Of a stretch of 64,000 bases of DNA, positions 17,360-24,876 are shown piece after piece. This DNA is from an uncultured Clostridia bacterium. Lineage in GTDB: Bacteria > Bacillota > Clostridia > Saccharofermentanales > Saccharofermentanaceae. Position 1 is the stretch's first letter. Every line of letters begins with the position of its first letter. Location of the stretch: NCBI GenBank assembly GCA_946537885.1, contig CAMNGC010000001.1, positions 183,897-247,896 of the forward strand, in the 5' to 3' direction. The notes under the pieces were generated by a model that ran no database searches, was not told the origin of the DNA, and saw only the letters and a program-made list of their open reading frames with translations. A program made the translations under genes and the position numbers.

Positions 17360-18748
17360 TTACCCTCTATTACCGCCATAATTTCCGCTGGGGTAACTGC
17401 CGCCTGCGTTCCAGAGGATGAATTCCGTAAGACCGCTGTCCTGGATGGCGCGGATCTGTGAATTTATCGCATTATAGTCATAGGTCATATAGTTGCCCTC
17501 TCCGATATAGGAGGCGGTAAATGCCTGAACATAAGGCCTTACCGTGCTGTAGCCGGGCTGTGTATGATTAGGGCTTCCAATGATCAGTGCGTTATACATG
17601 ATCTCATAGGGAGCCAGATCGGGCTTAGGATACTCTGTGCCGTTCATGACGGTTCCCAGTGCATAGTGCGAAGGGTAGATCATGGGACAGAGGGAATCGA
17701 CCTGAGTCAGTCCGACTGTTGCCCAGTCCTGACCGAGAATGTCTCCGTCAAGGGAGCTTGTTACGGCAATGCCGAAGATGTCAGCTCCGAGGGGAACACC
17801 GAGACCGTCCTGAATCCTGATACGGGCTGTTTGGAGAAAGCGGTTGATAGCATCAGCTCTTGTGGGGACTTCGCCTTCGATGCCGTAGTAGGGACTGTTT
17901 CCGCTGGTTGAAGCCCCGGTAGGGAAGCGGACATAGTCAAACTGTATCTCGTCTACACCATAGCTGATAGCTTCTTCGGCCAGCTCGATGAAATATTCCC
18001 AGTTACGTGCGTCGTAGGGGCTTGCAAACGCTGATGAACCTTCGTTATAGAAGTAAAGCGGCGTGCCGGTGCTGTCACAGATAGCGCGGTCGGGATATTT
18101 CTCGACCAGCTGAGGGTCCTTGAAGCAAACTATTCGACCGATAACCCGTACATTATGAGAATGGCACTGCTCTACGACATATGAAAGATCGTACCGGGGA
18201 TCTACATAACCGATCTCCAAAGCCGTGGGATTAGTAGAGTTGAAGAAGATCCCTTCTCCTTCCTTAAGATCGATTACCAGAGCGTTTATCTCGGAGTTAT
18301 CGGCTATCGCCAGATTGTTCTCAAGATTAAAGGCCGCGCCGATATACATACCGTGAACTTCATGGTGTTCGTAGGCAACGGCATTCTCGCAAGGCACAAG
18401 GGCTCCCCAATAGTTATCAGCCAGCTGATTTGCCGGCATGATCTCTTCAACGACATAGGGCGGCGTGGTCTCGGTTGTCTCCGAGGAGTTGCTGAGATCC
18501 GTTATTTCCTCCGGTCCTGTGATCTCACTATTATTCTCACCGTTCTCGATCACGGTGTCGTCCTTGTCCTTATTGGCCTTTTTACCTACTACGATGCCCA
18601 AAAGCACCAAGCCGAGAGTAACTGAGATACACAAAAGCGCCATAAAGATCTTTTGCATAGTTGCAAGTCTCTTACGGGCTGCCGCTTTCTGATTGTAACG
18701 GCTACGATTATACTCTCGAACATCATATTTTTTATTATTGTTGATCAT
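17360..18748 (-). CDS. DUF4015-type putative glycoside hydrolase, membrane anchored
   Basis: 462 residues from the ATG at 18748. In-frame codons continue upstream but lie in non-coding-looking sequence. A basic N-terminus is followed by a TM helix (about 35-57) and an acidic Thr/Glu linker. A TIM-barrel-like domain then spans about 120-455 (NALVIDLKEGEG, IGRIVCFKDP, VDEIQFDYVRFPTG, SLCPMIYPSHY). This is the PF13200 pattern of putative glycosyl hydrolases; EIQFDYVRFP probably holds acidic catalytic residues. It should act on an extracellular polysaccharide, target unknown. No ribosome site precedes the ATG: a TATAAT ends 6 bases before it, which suggests a leaderless mRNA. serS lies 59 bases downstream on the same strand. 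Confidence 0.85.
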   Translation of the reverse strand: MINNNKKYDVREYNRSRYNQKAAARKRLATMQKIFMALLCISVTLGLVLLGIVVGKKANKDKDDTVIENGENNSEITGPEEITDLSNSSETTETTPPYVVEEIMPANQLADNYWGALVPCENAVAYEHHEVHGMYIGAAFNLENNLAIADNSEINALVIDLKEGEGIFFNSTNPTALEIGYVDPRYDLSYVVEQCHSHNVRVIGRIVCFKDPQLVEKYPDRAICDSTGTPLYFYNEGSSAFASPYDARNWEYFIELAEEAISYGVDEIQFDYVRFPTGASTSGNSPYYGIEGEVPTRADAINRFLQTARIRIQDGLGVPLGADIFGIAVTSSLDGDILGQDWATVGLTQVDSLCPMIYPSHYALGTVMNGTEYPKPDLAPYEIMYNALIIGSPNHTQPGYSTVRPYVQAFTASYIGEGNYMTYDYNAINSQIRAIQDSGLTEFILWNAGGSYPSGNYGGNRG

Positions 18749-18754
18749 ATATGC

Positions 18755-18760
18755 ATTATA
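18755..18760 (-). promoter_or_regulatory. TATAAT abutting the DUF4015 start codon
   Basis: A perfect -10 hexamer on the minus strand ends 6 bases before the ATG at 18748, placing the likely transcription start at or next to the start codon. The -35 region is weak. Confidence 0.5.
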
Positions 18761-18914
18761 TAGGATATAAAAGAAAACTAAAGTGACTTTTTGATGATTT
18801 TGTGCTTTCTTAGGCTGTGCCGGCGGCTTTTTAATGTATACTGATAGAGATTCGGATAGCGATAGCGATGCCGGAGCTGTTTGGCGACAGGCTTTTTCGA
18901 TAAAGGGAGGAAAT

Positions 18915-19118
18915 ATGCACGTCAGGAGGATCATAGTATCTGTCATAGTCGTCATGGTCGTGATCACGACTGTTTTTGTGTGTTGTAAACGTAAGGTCGG
19001 AAATAACGGCGATCCTACATCGACTTATATTGTGGGAACCACCAGTGAGAGCGACGGAGGCATAGTGGTCTATAATCCGGATGATTTCGAGGATGTAACA
19101 GCTGACGAAGAGGGCTGA
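18915..19118 (+). CDS. Small single-pass membrane protein
   Basis: 67 residues from the ATG at 18915, 4 bases after GGGAGG. MHVRR is followed by a strongly hydrophobic stretch (residues 6-23) ending in CC, then a short polar tail rich in Gly, Ser, Asp and Glu. The tail should be outside the cell. No family recognised. It is divergent from the DUF4015 gene and 86 bases ahead of the Nudix-like gene. Confidence 0.6.
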   Translation: MHVRRIIVSVIVVMVVITTVFVCCKRKVGNNGDPTSTYIVGTTSESDGGIVVYNPDDFEDVTADEEG

Positions 19119-19204
19119 TAAACGGTGACCTTTGGCTTTTGATGTGATAAAATCTGAATGTGATATATATGTAAGCGAGAGCTTTTCGATAAAGAGAGCA
19201 AGAG

Positions 19205-19618
19205 ATGATAGTCAGGAATTGTGCCGGCGGTATCGCCTTTTATAAAGACAGAGTCTTCATGTTGAAGAATGATAAGCATGAGTGGGCTTTCCCCAAGGGT
19301 GTCGTTAGAGACGGCAAGACGCTCAAGGATGTTGCCGTTGAGCGTTTTAAGGTGGAGGCCGGACTTGATGTCCGTATACTCGCCCCCTGCGGAAGAACGA
19401 GCTACGAGTTTTATTCAGTCAGCAGACAGAAGCCGGTTCACAATAATATTTCATGGTTTGTTATGGAAGCCGGGAGCGATGATATTACAGTGGACAGCTC
19501 CGAGGGCTTTATCGAAGGCAGGTTCTTTACGATAGAAGAAGCACTGGCCGAGATCACATATAGTCAGGACAGATCCCTTCTCATGACCGCTTATCAGCGC
19601 TATAAAGAGATAAGCTGA
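19205..19618 (+). CDS. Nudix-fold protein with degenerate Nudix box
   Basis: 137 residues. The fold pattern is clear (CAGGIAFYKDRVFML, EWAFPKG, EGFIEGRFFTIEEAL). The box Gx5Ex7REUxEExGU reads G-x5-K-x7-ERFKVEAGL: the first Glu is Lys, Arg-Glu is swapped to Glu-Arg, and one of the paired Glu is Val. Nudix enzymes use these Glu to hold Mg for cleaving nucleoside diphosphate derivatives, so activity is doubtful and binding or an altered metal site is possible. AGAGCAAGAG precedes the ATG. The YigZ gene follows 15 bases later, probably in the same operon. Confidence 0.78.
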   Translation: MIVRNCAGGIAFYKDRVFMLKNDKHEWAFPKGVVRDGKTLKDVAVERFKVEAGLDVRILAPCGRTSYEFYSVSRQKPVHNNISWFVMEAGSDDITVDSSEGFIEGRFFTIEEALAEITYSQDRSLLMTAYQRYKEIS

Positions 19619-19633
19619 TAAGACGGATAAGCT

Positions 19634-20266
19634 ATGATCACTCTTTCGGAATACGGGGAATCCAGGATCGAGGTTAAGAAATCCGTGTTTATAGGGCGAG
19701 CCGTGAGGATACGGTCCGTTTCCGAAGCCGAGGATTTTATCGATCAAGCCCGTAATCTCTATCCGGATGCCAGACATTGCTGCTATGCCTGGGTTTTGAG
19801 CAGCGGCACCAAGATGCAAAAATACAGCGACGACGGGGAACCTTCCGGAACTGCCGGCATGCCCATGCTCAGTATCATCGAAAAGAACGATCTGTCTGAT
19901 GTGGCCGTCACGGTCACGAGGTATTTCGGCGGTGTTTTGTTGGGGAAGGGAGGGCTTGTCAGAGCCTATAGCGATGCGACTATCGCAGCTCTGGAGAAGG
20001 CGTCTCCCGTCAAGACCGCAATCGGCTCGTCTTTCCTTATCAGCTGCCCCTACGATCTGAGTGAAAAGTTGATCTATATGCTGCGAAATAAAGACTGGCA
20101 GATCGAGGATACGCGCTACGGCTCGGAGGTTGAGATCGTCTGCGTCTGCTCCAAAACGGAGGAGGACGCCTTAATAGAAGCCGTTAAAGATAAGACAGCA
20201 GGCAGGGTGATCCCGGAGAAAACGGGCGAGCGGGAGATAAATTGCGGCTCTCTCACTCTGTTTTGA
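19634..20266 (+). CDS. YigZ/IMPACT family protein
   Basis: 210 residues, normal length. The N-terminal UPF0029 domain carries KSVFIGRA, the strongly conserved YSDDGEPSGTAGMPML and VTRYFGGVLLGKGGLVRAYSD. The C-terminal 70 residues are the small ferredoxin-like DUF1949 part. Bacterial members are cytosolic and of uncertain function; eukaryotic IMPACT binds Gcn1. It is coupled to the Nudix-like gene by a short gap. Confidence 0.92.
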   Translation: MITLSEYGESRIEVKKSVFIGRAVRIRSVSEAEDFIDQARNLYPDARHCCYAWVLSSGTKMQKYSDDGEPSGTAGMPMLSIIEKNDLSDVAVTVTRYFGGVLLGKGGLVRAYSDATIAALEKASPVKTAIGSSFLISCPYDLSEKLIYMLRNKDWQIEDTRYGSEVEIVCVCSKTEEDALIEAVKDKTAGRVIPEKTGEREINCGSLTLF

Positions 20267-20356
20267 TCCGAATTTGACTAATTTTTACCGCTAATGTGTC
20301 GTAAATAAGGTATATTATCCTATGGAAAGGGTAATTAAAGACAAGAGGTGACTACT

Positions 20357-21706
20357 ATGGAATCCGATAACAATCAGCCCGTAATCGAAAATCAGCAGGA
20401 GATCATGCCTGCGGCTATAATCGAAGAAAAGAGAATCGAACAAGAGCCTTCGGAGGCAGCTGTCTCCGATCCCGCACCCGAGAAGACCGGCTACAGCGAG
20501 AGAACTGTGCTTAAAGGCAAGAATAAGCCTGCAAAAGAGCCGAGATCCAAGGCCTTTATGATAATGGCGGCAGCGCTTGTGGCCTGTATCTGCTTCTCGG
20601 CTTTTCAGACGATATATATCTTCGGCTTGACTACAGGCAAGAAGGGCAACATGACTTATATGAACGGCAGAGACACATCGCCGAGAACCAATGTATCGGA
20701 CGCATCTAATCTCGCATCTGAGCTGGCAGATCCGGCATTTACTCTCGAGCAGGCGGCATCAGTCTATGACCCTGACAAGAAGACCTTAAGCACGATCGAG
20801 ATCGTTAATACGGTAAGTCCTGCTACGGTATCAGTATATGTTGTAAGCTCCCTCGGAGGAACAGAACAGGCAGTGGCGTCAGGTTCGGGCTTTATTATCT
20901 CGGAAGAAGGTTATGTTGTAACCAATGCCCATGTTGTTGAAGCCGTAAGAGAGAAGAAGGATTATAAGCTCAAGGTATTGGTTCCTGATTATGAGACTCC
21001 CATAGATGCCGAGCTTATCGGCGCTGACGATCAGACTGATGTGGCAGTACTCAAGCTCCTCGCCGATGAGGACTACCCCTATGTTACCCTGGGCGACTCT
21101 AATCTGCTCCAGACCGGTGAATTAGTCGTGGCGATCGGTAATCCTCTGGGAACACTTTCCGGAACTGTGACCACCGGTGTAGTGTCTGCTCTTGGTCGTA
21201 CCATGAATAATAACGGCTATTCTCTTACACTGATCCAGACTGATGCATCCATCAATACCGGTAATAGCGGCGGACCGCTTATCAACTCTTTTGGTGAGGT
21301 TATCGGTATCACTAATGCCAAGATGAGTTCAGCCGAAGGATTGGGATTTGCCATCCCCATAAGTGATGTCAGAGATATTATCCAGTCTCTTATTAATTAC
21401 GGTTATGTTGTGGGCAGATCTTACTTCGGAGTATCTGTACAGGCCGTGACCGACGGTTCCTTCTTTGGGGCTGTCGAGGGTGTGTATGTAGCGGCAATCG
21501 ATGCGGACAGTCCTGCTGAAGACGCCGGACTTGAAGTCGGCGACAGGATTATTTCGATGGACGGCATTGAAATAACATCAACAAATGATATTATAGACAT
21601 ACGCAATTCCCATGAGATCGGAGATAAGATCCCCATGGTAGTCGAGCGAAATGATAAGGAGATCGAGCTGTCCATAGAAGTAGCTGACAGCAGCATAAAC
21701 AAATGA
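20357..21706 (+). CDS. HtrA/DegP-type serine protease, membrane anchored
   Basis: 449 residues from the ATG at 20357 (AAGAGGTG ahead). A 65-residue acidic cytosolic N-terminus and a TM helix (67-90) come first. The trypsin-like domain has His192 (TNAHVVEA), Asp228 (DDQTDVAVL) and Ser304 (NTGNSGGPL). One PDZ domain lies at about 350-447 (DSPAEDAGLEVGDRI). It degrades or refolds damaged proteins outside the membrane. The stop overlaps the start of a 37-residue membrane peptide gene. Confidence 0.95.
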   Translation: MESDNNQPVIENQQEIMPAAIIEEKRIEQEPSEAAVSDPAPEKTGYSERTVLKGKNKPAKEPRSKAFMIMAAALVACICFSAFQTIYIFGLTTGKKGNMTYMNGRDTSPRTNVSDASNLASELADPAFTLEQAASVYDPDKKTLSTIEIVNTVSPATVSVYVVSSLGGTEQAVASGSGFIISEEGYVVTNAHVVEAVREKKDYKLKVLVPDYETPIDAELIGADDQTDVAVLKLLADEDYPYVTLGDSNLLQTGELVVAIGNPLGTLSGTVTTGVVSALGRTMNNNGYSLTLIQTDASINTGNSGGPLINSFGEVIGITNAKMSSAEGLGFAIPISDVRDIIQSLINYGYVVGRSYFGVSVQAVTDGSFFGAVEGVYVAAIDADSPAEDAGLEVGDRIISMDGIEITSTNDIIDIRNSHEIGDKIPMVVERNDKEIELSIEVADSSINK

Positions 21707-21816
21707 TATCTAACAGCAGAAGAAAGTTATTGGTAAGAGCGACGGCGATAGTCCTGACTTTTACTCTCGGAGCATCGGTGATCGCATACTTGCTGATGAT
21801 TATTCTCAATACCTGA
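21703..21816 (+). CDS. 37-residue membrane peptide coupled to htrA
   Basis: The ATG at 21703 overlaps the htrA stop (ATGA) and the frame ends at TGA 21814-21816. The peptide begins MISNSRRKLLVR and continues with one hydrophobic helix of about 22 residues ending in IILNT, so it has a positive-inside single-pass topology. There is no separate ribosome site; it would depend on coupling with htrA. The terminator directly behind it (21825) shows that the transcript includes it. It might modulate the protease. Confidence 0.55.
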   Translation: MISNSRRKLLVRATAIVLTFTLGASVIAYLLMIILNT

Positions 21817-21824
21817 TATGTATT

Positions 21825-21854
21825 AACTGCCTCTGATCCTTCAGAGGCAGTTTT
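21825..21854 (+). terminator. Terminator after htrA and its small partner
   Basis: A 12-bp perfect stem AACTGCCTCTGA/TCAGAGGCAGTT with a 4-base loop, ending in TTTT. Confidence 0.9.
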
Positions 21855-21997
21855 GATATTTAATCGAAAAAAGGGTGCGGCAGCATACCGGGCTTGTCTG
21901 CTTAAAAGACGATAGTCATTTTCGATCAGCTATATGATCAAAATGAGTTTCCGAACTTTCCGCGAAGAAGCATTAATTCTGAGAAGGACAACAGTTT

Positions 21998-23845
21998 TTA
22001 CGGTACATCCTGGATCTCATCGAGACCTGTGTTGTTAAAAGTATAGGTGTATTCCGTCAACATCTCATTCATAAAGGCCTGGTAGTTATTCATCCTGATA
22101 AAGCTGTTCACCCTGTCGTACCACTCCTGGTTCTCGGAAATAGAGATAAGGTAGACGATATAGTAACCGTTCTCGGTCTCGAGGAAGGTCTTGTCTCCCG
22201 CGACTCTGGAATCAGAGAAGATCCATTCGCCGAGGATGCCGTCATATTTACCGGGATAGGTGTCGCTGCTGTGAGTAACGCTTAAGGCGCCGCTTAGGAT
22301 CTGGTCATTATAATGATTTTCGATCTCCTGCATATCTCTGTCTGAATTAACACTCTCATATATTTCCTGAGCCAGCATCTGTGCTTCCGTAATAGGGAGT
22401 CCGGGCGCGCCCTCAGCAGCCTGTATCGGAATATAGGCGAAACGTACATCTCTTAAAGGAATCGATTGCCTGTCGCGGGATACGAACACGAGAATGATAG
22501 GGAAGCCGTCGTCATCCGTATAAATATTAGAATCTCCGGGTGTACGAGCCTCATCGAAAAGCCAGTCGCGGAAATCATTGTGGGTGAAATCCGAATATCT
22601 GACATCGCTTACCAGCGTTGAATCCGGCGTGCTCAGTACATTCTTTGCTTCACCGGAGAAATACTGTGATGCGACCTGCTCAAAGTTGGCGGGATCGTGC
22701 CCCATCTCCTCAATGATCTGTTGAGCGTGAAGATTGGCCGTATCGATAAAGGCCTGATCCCTCTGCTCATATGTGATCCTTAAGAGCTTATAACTTACTA
22801 CATCATAAGAACTGCGATCCGACTGATAAGCAGCCTCGGCCTGTTCTTCCGAAGCTGACAATTCCTCGAGCTTGGCACCGGAGGAATAATCCTCGGTAAA
22901 ATACTTTTTTGCCAGCGTATTGATAACAGTCTGCTGGTCAACCTGATTTCCGAAAACACCCTTGATATAAGTATCGAGTGAGACACCGATCTCGTCGGCC
23001 TTATTTGAGAGCCAGTCCATGTAGGCGTTAGCCAGTACATAATGATCGTCACCGATGCTGTAGCCGTGAGCCCTTGCGTCATCGTAAAGGATCTGCGTGG
23101 TGCGGAGCTCCTGGGCTGTCAGGTTCAAAAAGTATTCTCTGTTCGTCGCATACTGCGGATCATCAGCGGGCGAATCGAGCATGGCGGGAGTATCCGCAGC
23201 GAAAATATCAACACCGTTATCGATCAGAAGATAATGATACATAAAGCTGAATTCGGCGCTGCTGACTTCGCTTCCATTGATGCTGAGAGGACTGTTGAGC
23301 TTATCCCTGTAGCCACCGTTATAGAAGATGGATGCAGCCACTGCCGCAACAACCACTATCAGGGCGCAGATAAGGAATATGAAGCCTTTGCTCTTGATCA
23401 GGCCCTTCTTTACCGGAACCTCTGTATCTTCCGGATAGTCTTTCTTGTTATCGGACATATCCAGAACGATGGGCTCGATGTCATTTGGCGTGAACTTAGT
23501 GGTATCACGGGTCGCTTTCGAAGCCTGCTTTACAACTTTCTCATCATGATCGTCGATGACCTTGTCACCGATCAGAAGGTCCGGGTCGATACTCTCGAGG
23601 TCGGAAAGCACGGTTCTTGTCATCTCGGCATCGGCAGTTCCGGAATCGTCATCTGTCTTGTCGCCGTCATTCCGGAGATCCTGATCCATATTGTCGCTGA
23701 TGCTGGCGCCCTCTTCGTCGGCGGGGTCGGAATCATAGATATCCGCTGCCTGATCGTCTTCTCCGAAAGGAGCACTGCTCCTGACTTGGGCCTCCGAATT
23801 CATCTCCGGTGTTCTTACCTTTTTCTTGTCGTTATGCTTTTTCAC
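21998..23845 (-). CDS. PrsA/SurA-like membrane foldase (putative peptidyl-prolyl isomerase)
   Basis: 615 residues. An unusually long, acidic, low-complexity cytosolic N-terminus (1-150) is followed by a TM helix (154-174), then an extracytoplasmic SurA_N-like helical part (SINGSEVSSAEFSFMYHYL). A C-terminal region with RFAYIPIQ and ILGEWIF resembles a parvulin/PpiC module, but I cannot confirm the active-site residues. By family it would help exported proteins fold. The ribosome site GGGAGGAGG lies inside the end of the lipid kinase gene, whose stop codon directly abuts this start codon, so the two are coupled. Confidence 0.7.
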   Translation of the reverse strand: MKKHNDKKKVRTPEMNSEAQVRSSAPFGEDDQAADIYDSDPADEEGASISDNMDQDLRNDGDKTDDDSGTADAEMTRTVLSDLESIDPDLLIGDKVIDDHDEKVVKQASKATRDTTKFTPNDIEPIVLDMSDNKKDYPEDTEVPVKKGLIKSKGFIFLICALIVVVAAVAASIFYNGGYRDKLNSPLSINGSEVSSAEFSFMYHYLLIDNGVDIFAADTPAMLDSPADDPQYATNREYFLNLTAQELRTTQILYDDARAHGYSIGDDHYVLANAYMDWLSNKADEIGVSLDTYIKGVFGNQVDQQTVINTLAKKYFTEDYSSGAKLEELSASEEQAEAAYQSDRSSYDVVSYKLLRITYEQRDQAFIDTANLHAQQIIEEMGHDPANFEQVASQYFSGEAKNVLSTPDSTLVSDVRYSDFTHNDFRDWLFDEARTPGDSNIYTDDDGFPIILVFVSRDRQSIPLRDVRFAYIPIQAAEGAPGLPITEAQMLAQEIYESVNSDRDMQEIENHYNDQILSGALSVTHSSDTYPGKYDGILGEWIFSDSRVAGDKTFLETENGYYIVYLISISENQEWYDRVNSFIRMNNYQAFMNEMLTEYTYTFNNTGLDEIQDVP

Positions 23846-24760
23846 TTAAAGATCCTCCTCCCTCGGAACAATGAGCGTGATGGCATCAGGGATGCACTCG
23901 ACCAAAATGGGAAGGGCAGGGCCTTCCTCTCCGTCGATGTCGGCGATTATCCGATCATCATTCCTGGCGAATATCTCGAGTTTGTCCGTTTGAAAGTATA
24001 TCACTCTGTCGTTATTTATATGTTCACCCACAAGAAGGTTTCCCAACAGGGGCATAATATCTCCTATATCGAGTTTCTTCAGGATGAGAACATCAAGCTT
24101 GCCGTCGTTAAGATCTGCGTTCTTCATAAGTTTACGGAAGCCTCCGACACTCTTGGTGTTGGAGATCAGGAAAAAAACGATATCCTCGTCATATTCTTCA
24201 TCTGCGGTCTTAAAGGAGACAGGCATCGTCTTTGTGATAGAAGACAGATCCTTAGCTGCCGAGATCCAGTATGCCGCGGGGCCGAAAGCTGTCTTAAGAT
24301 CCGATGGCACTTTATATGCAACATCCGTCAGTAGTCCTGCTGCCAGAACATTCAGGAAATAGTTGTCTCCGGCCTTGCCACAGTCGACCTTCTGCATGCA
24401 GGGCTTCATGAGCATCCTGGCAAAGTCGGAAGGACCTGTGGGGAGCTTGTTTATGGTGGCAAAATCGTTGACCGTTCCCGACGTATATATAGCCAATGGC
24501 AACTTGATGCCGCCTCTGAGCATTCCGGTTACAACCTCGTTGACGGTACCGTCTCCTCCGACGGCTATAATATAATCATACTGTGATGCATCAGTATTTG
24601 CAGCGAAAGCGCAGGCGTCGCCCTTACCGGACGTGTAGAAAATGTCGGCTCGCTCCATCATGCCGAGAGGAACCAGGTAGGCGAGCATATCCTCAATGTT
24701 AAGCCTGGCTGTCTCACGACCGGAGGAAGGATTGATTATTATCTTGAGTTTAAGTCCCAT
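23846..24760 (-). CDS. Diacylglycerol kinase-family lipid kinase (YegS/DagK type)
   Basis: 304 residues, standard length. The start NPSSG and the nucleotide-binding AVGGDGTVNEVV (GGDGT at 68-72) identify the DAGK catalytic domain, and the C-terminal beta-sandwich is complete. It phosphorylates diacylglycerol or a related lipid at the inner membrane face, recycling lipid head-group leftovers. GGAGATG lies before the ATG. The foldase gene follows with no gap; YfhO reads the other way. Confidence 0.92.
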   Translation of the reverse strand: MGLKLKIIINPSSGRETARLNIEDMLAYLVPLGMMERADIFYTSGKGDACAFAANTDASQYDYIIAVGGDGTVNEVVTGMLRGGIKLPLAIYTSGTVNDFATINKLPTGPSDFARMLMKPCMQKVDCGKAGDNYFLNVLAAGLLTDVAYKVPSDLKTAFGPAAYWISAAKDLSSITKTMPVSFKTADEEYDEDIVFFLISNTKSVGGFRKLMKNADLNDGKLDVLILKKLDIGDIMPLLGNLLVGEHINNDRVIYFQTDKLEIFARNDDRIIADIDGEEGPALPILVECIPDAITLIVPREEDL

Positions 24761-24860
24761 TTTGTCATCTCCGCATCATTACTCACTATACTTTATCATA
24801 AAAAGTCTTTATTATTATTACGCGAATGAAGCTTATATGAGGCATTTATGCTACAAATTA

Positions 24861-24869
24861 TGCTATTAT
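24861..24869 (+). promoter_or_regulatory. Extended -10 abutting the YfhO start codon
   Basis: TGC-TATTAT ends 7 bases before the ATG at 24877. No ribosome site is visible between, so the mRNA is probably leaderless. No good -35 is present. Confidence 0.5.
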
Positions 24870-24876
24870 ATGCTCT

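Noticed and set aside
23042..24334. A 430-codon open frame on the plus strand
   Set aside because: It lies opposite the foldase and lipid kinase genes, which have clear motifs, ribosome sites and coupling; the antisense frame has no recognisable domain.
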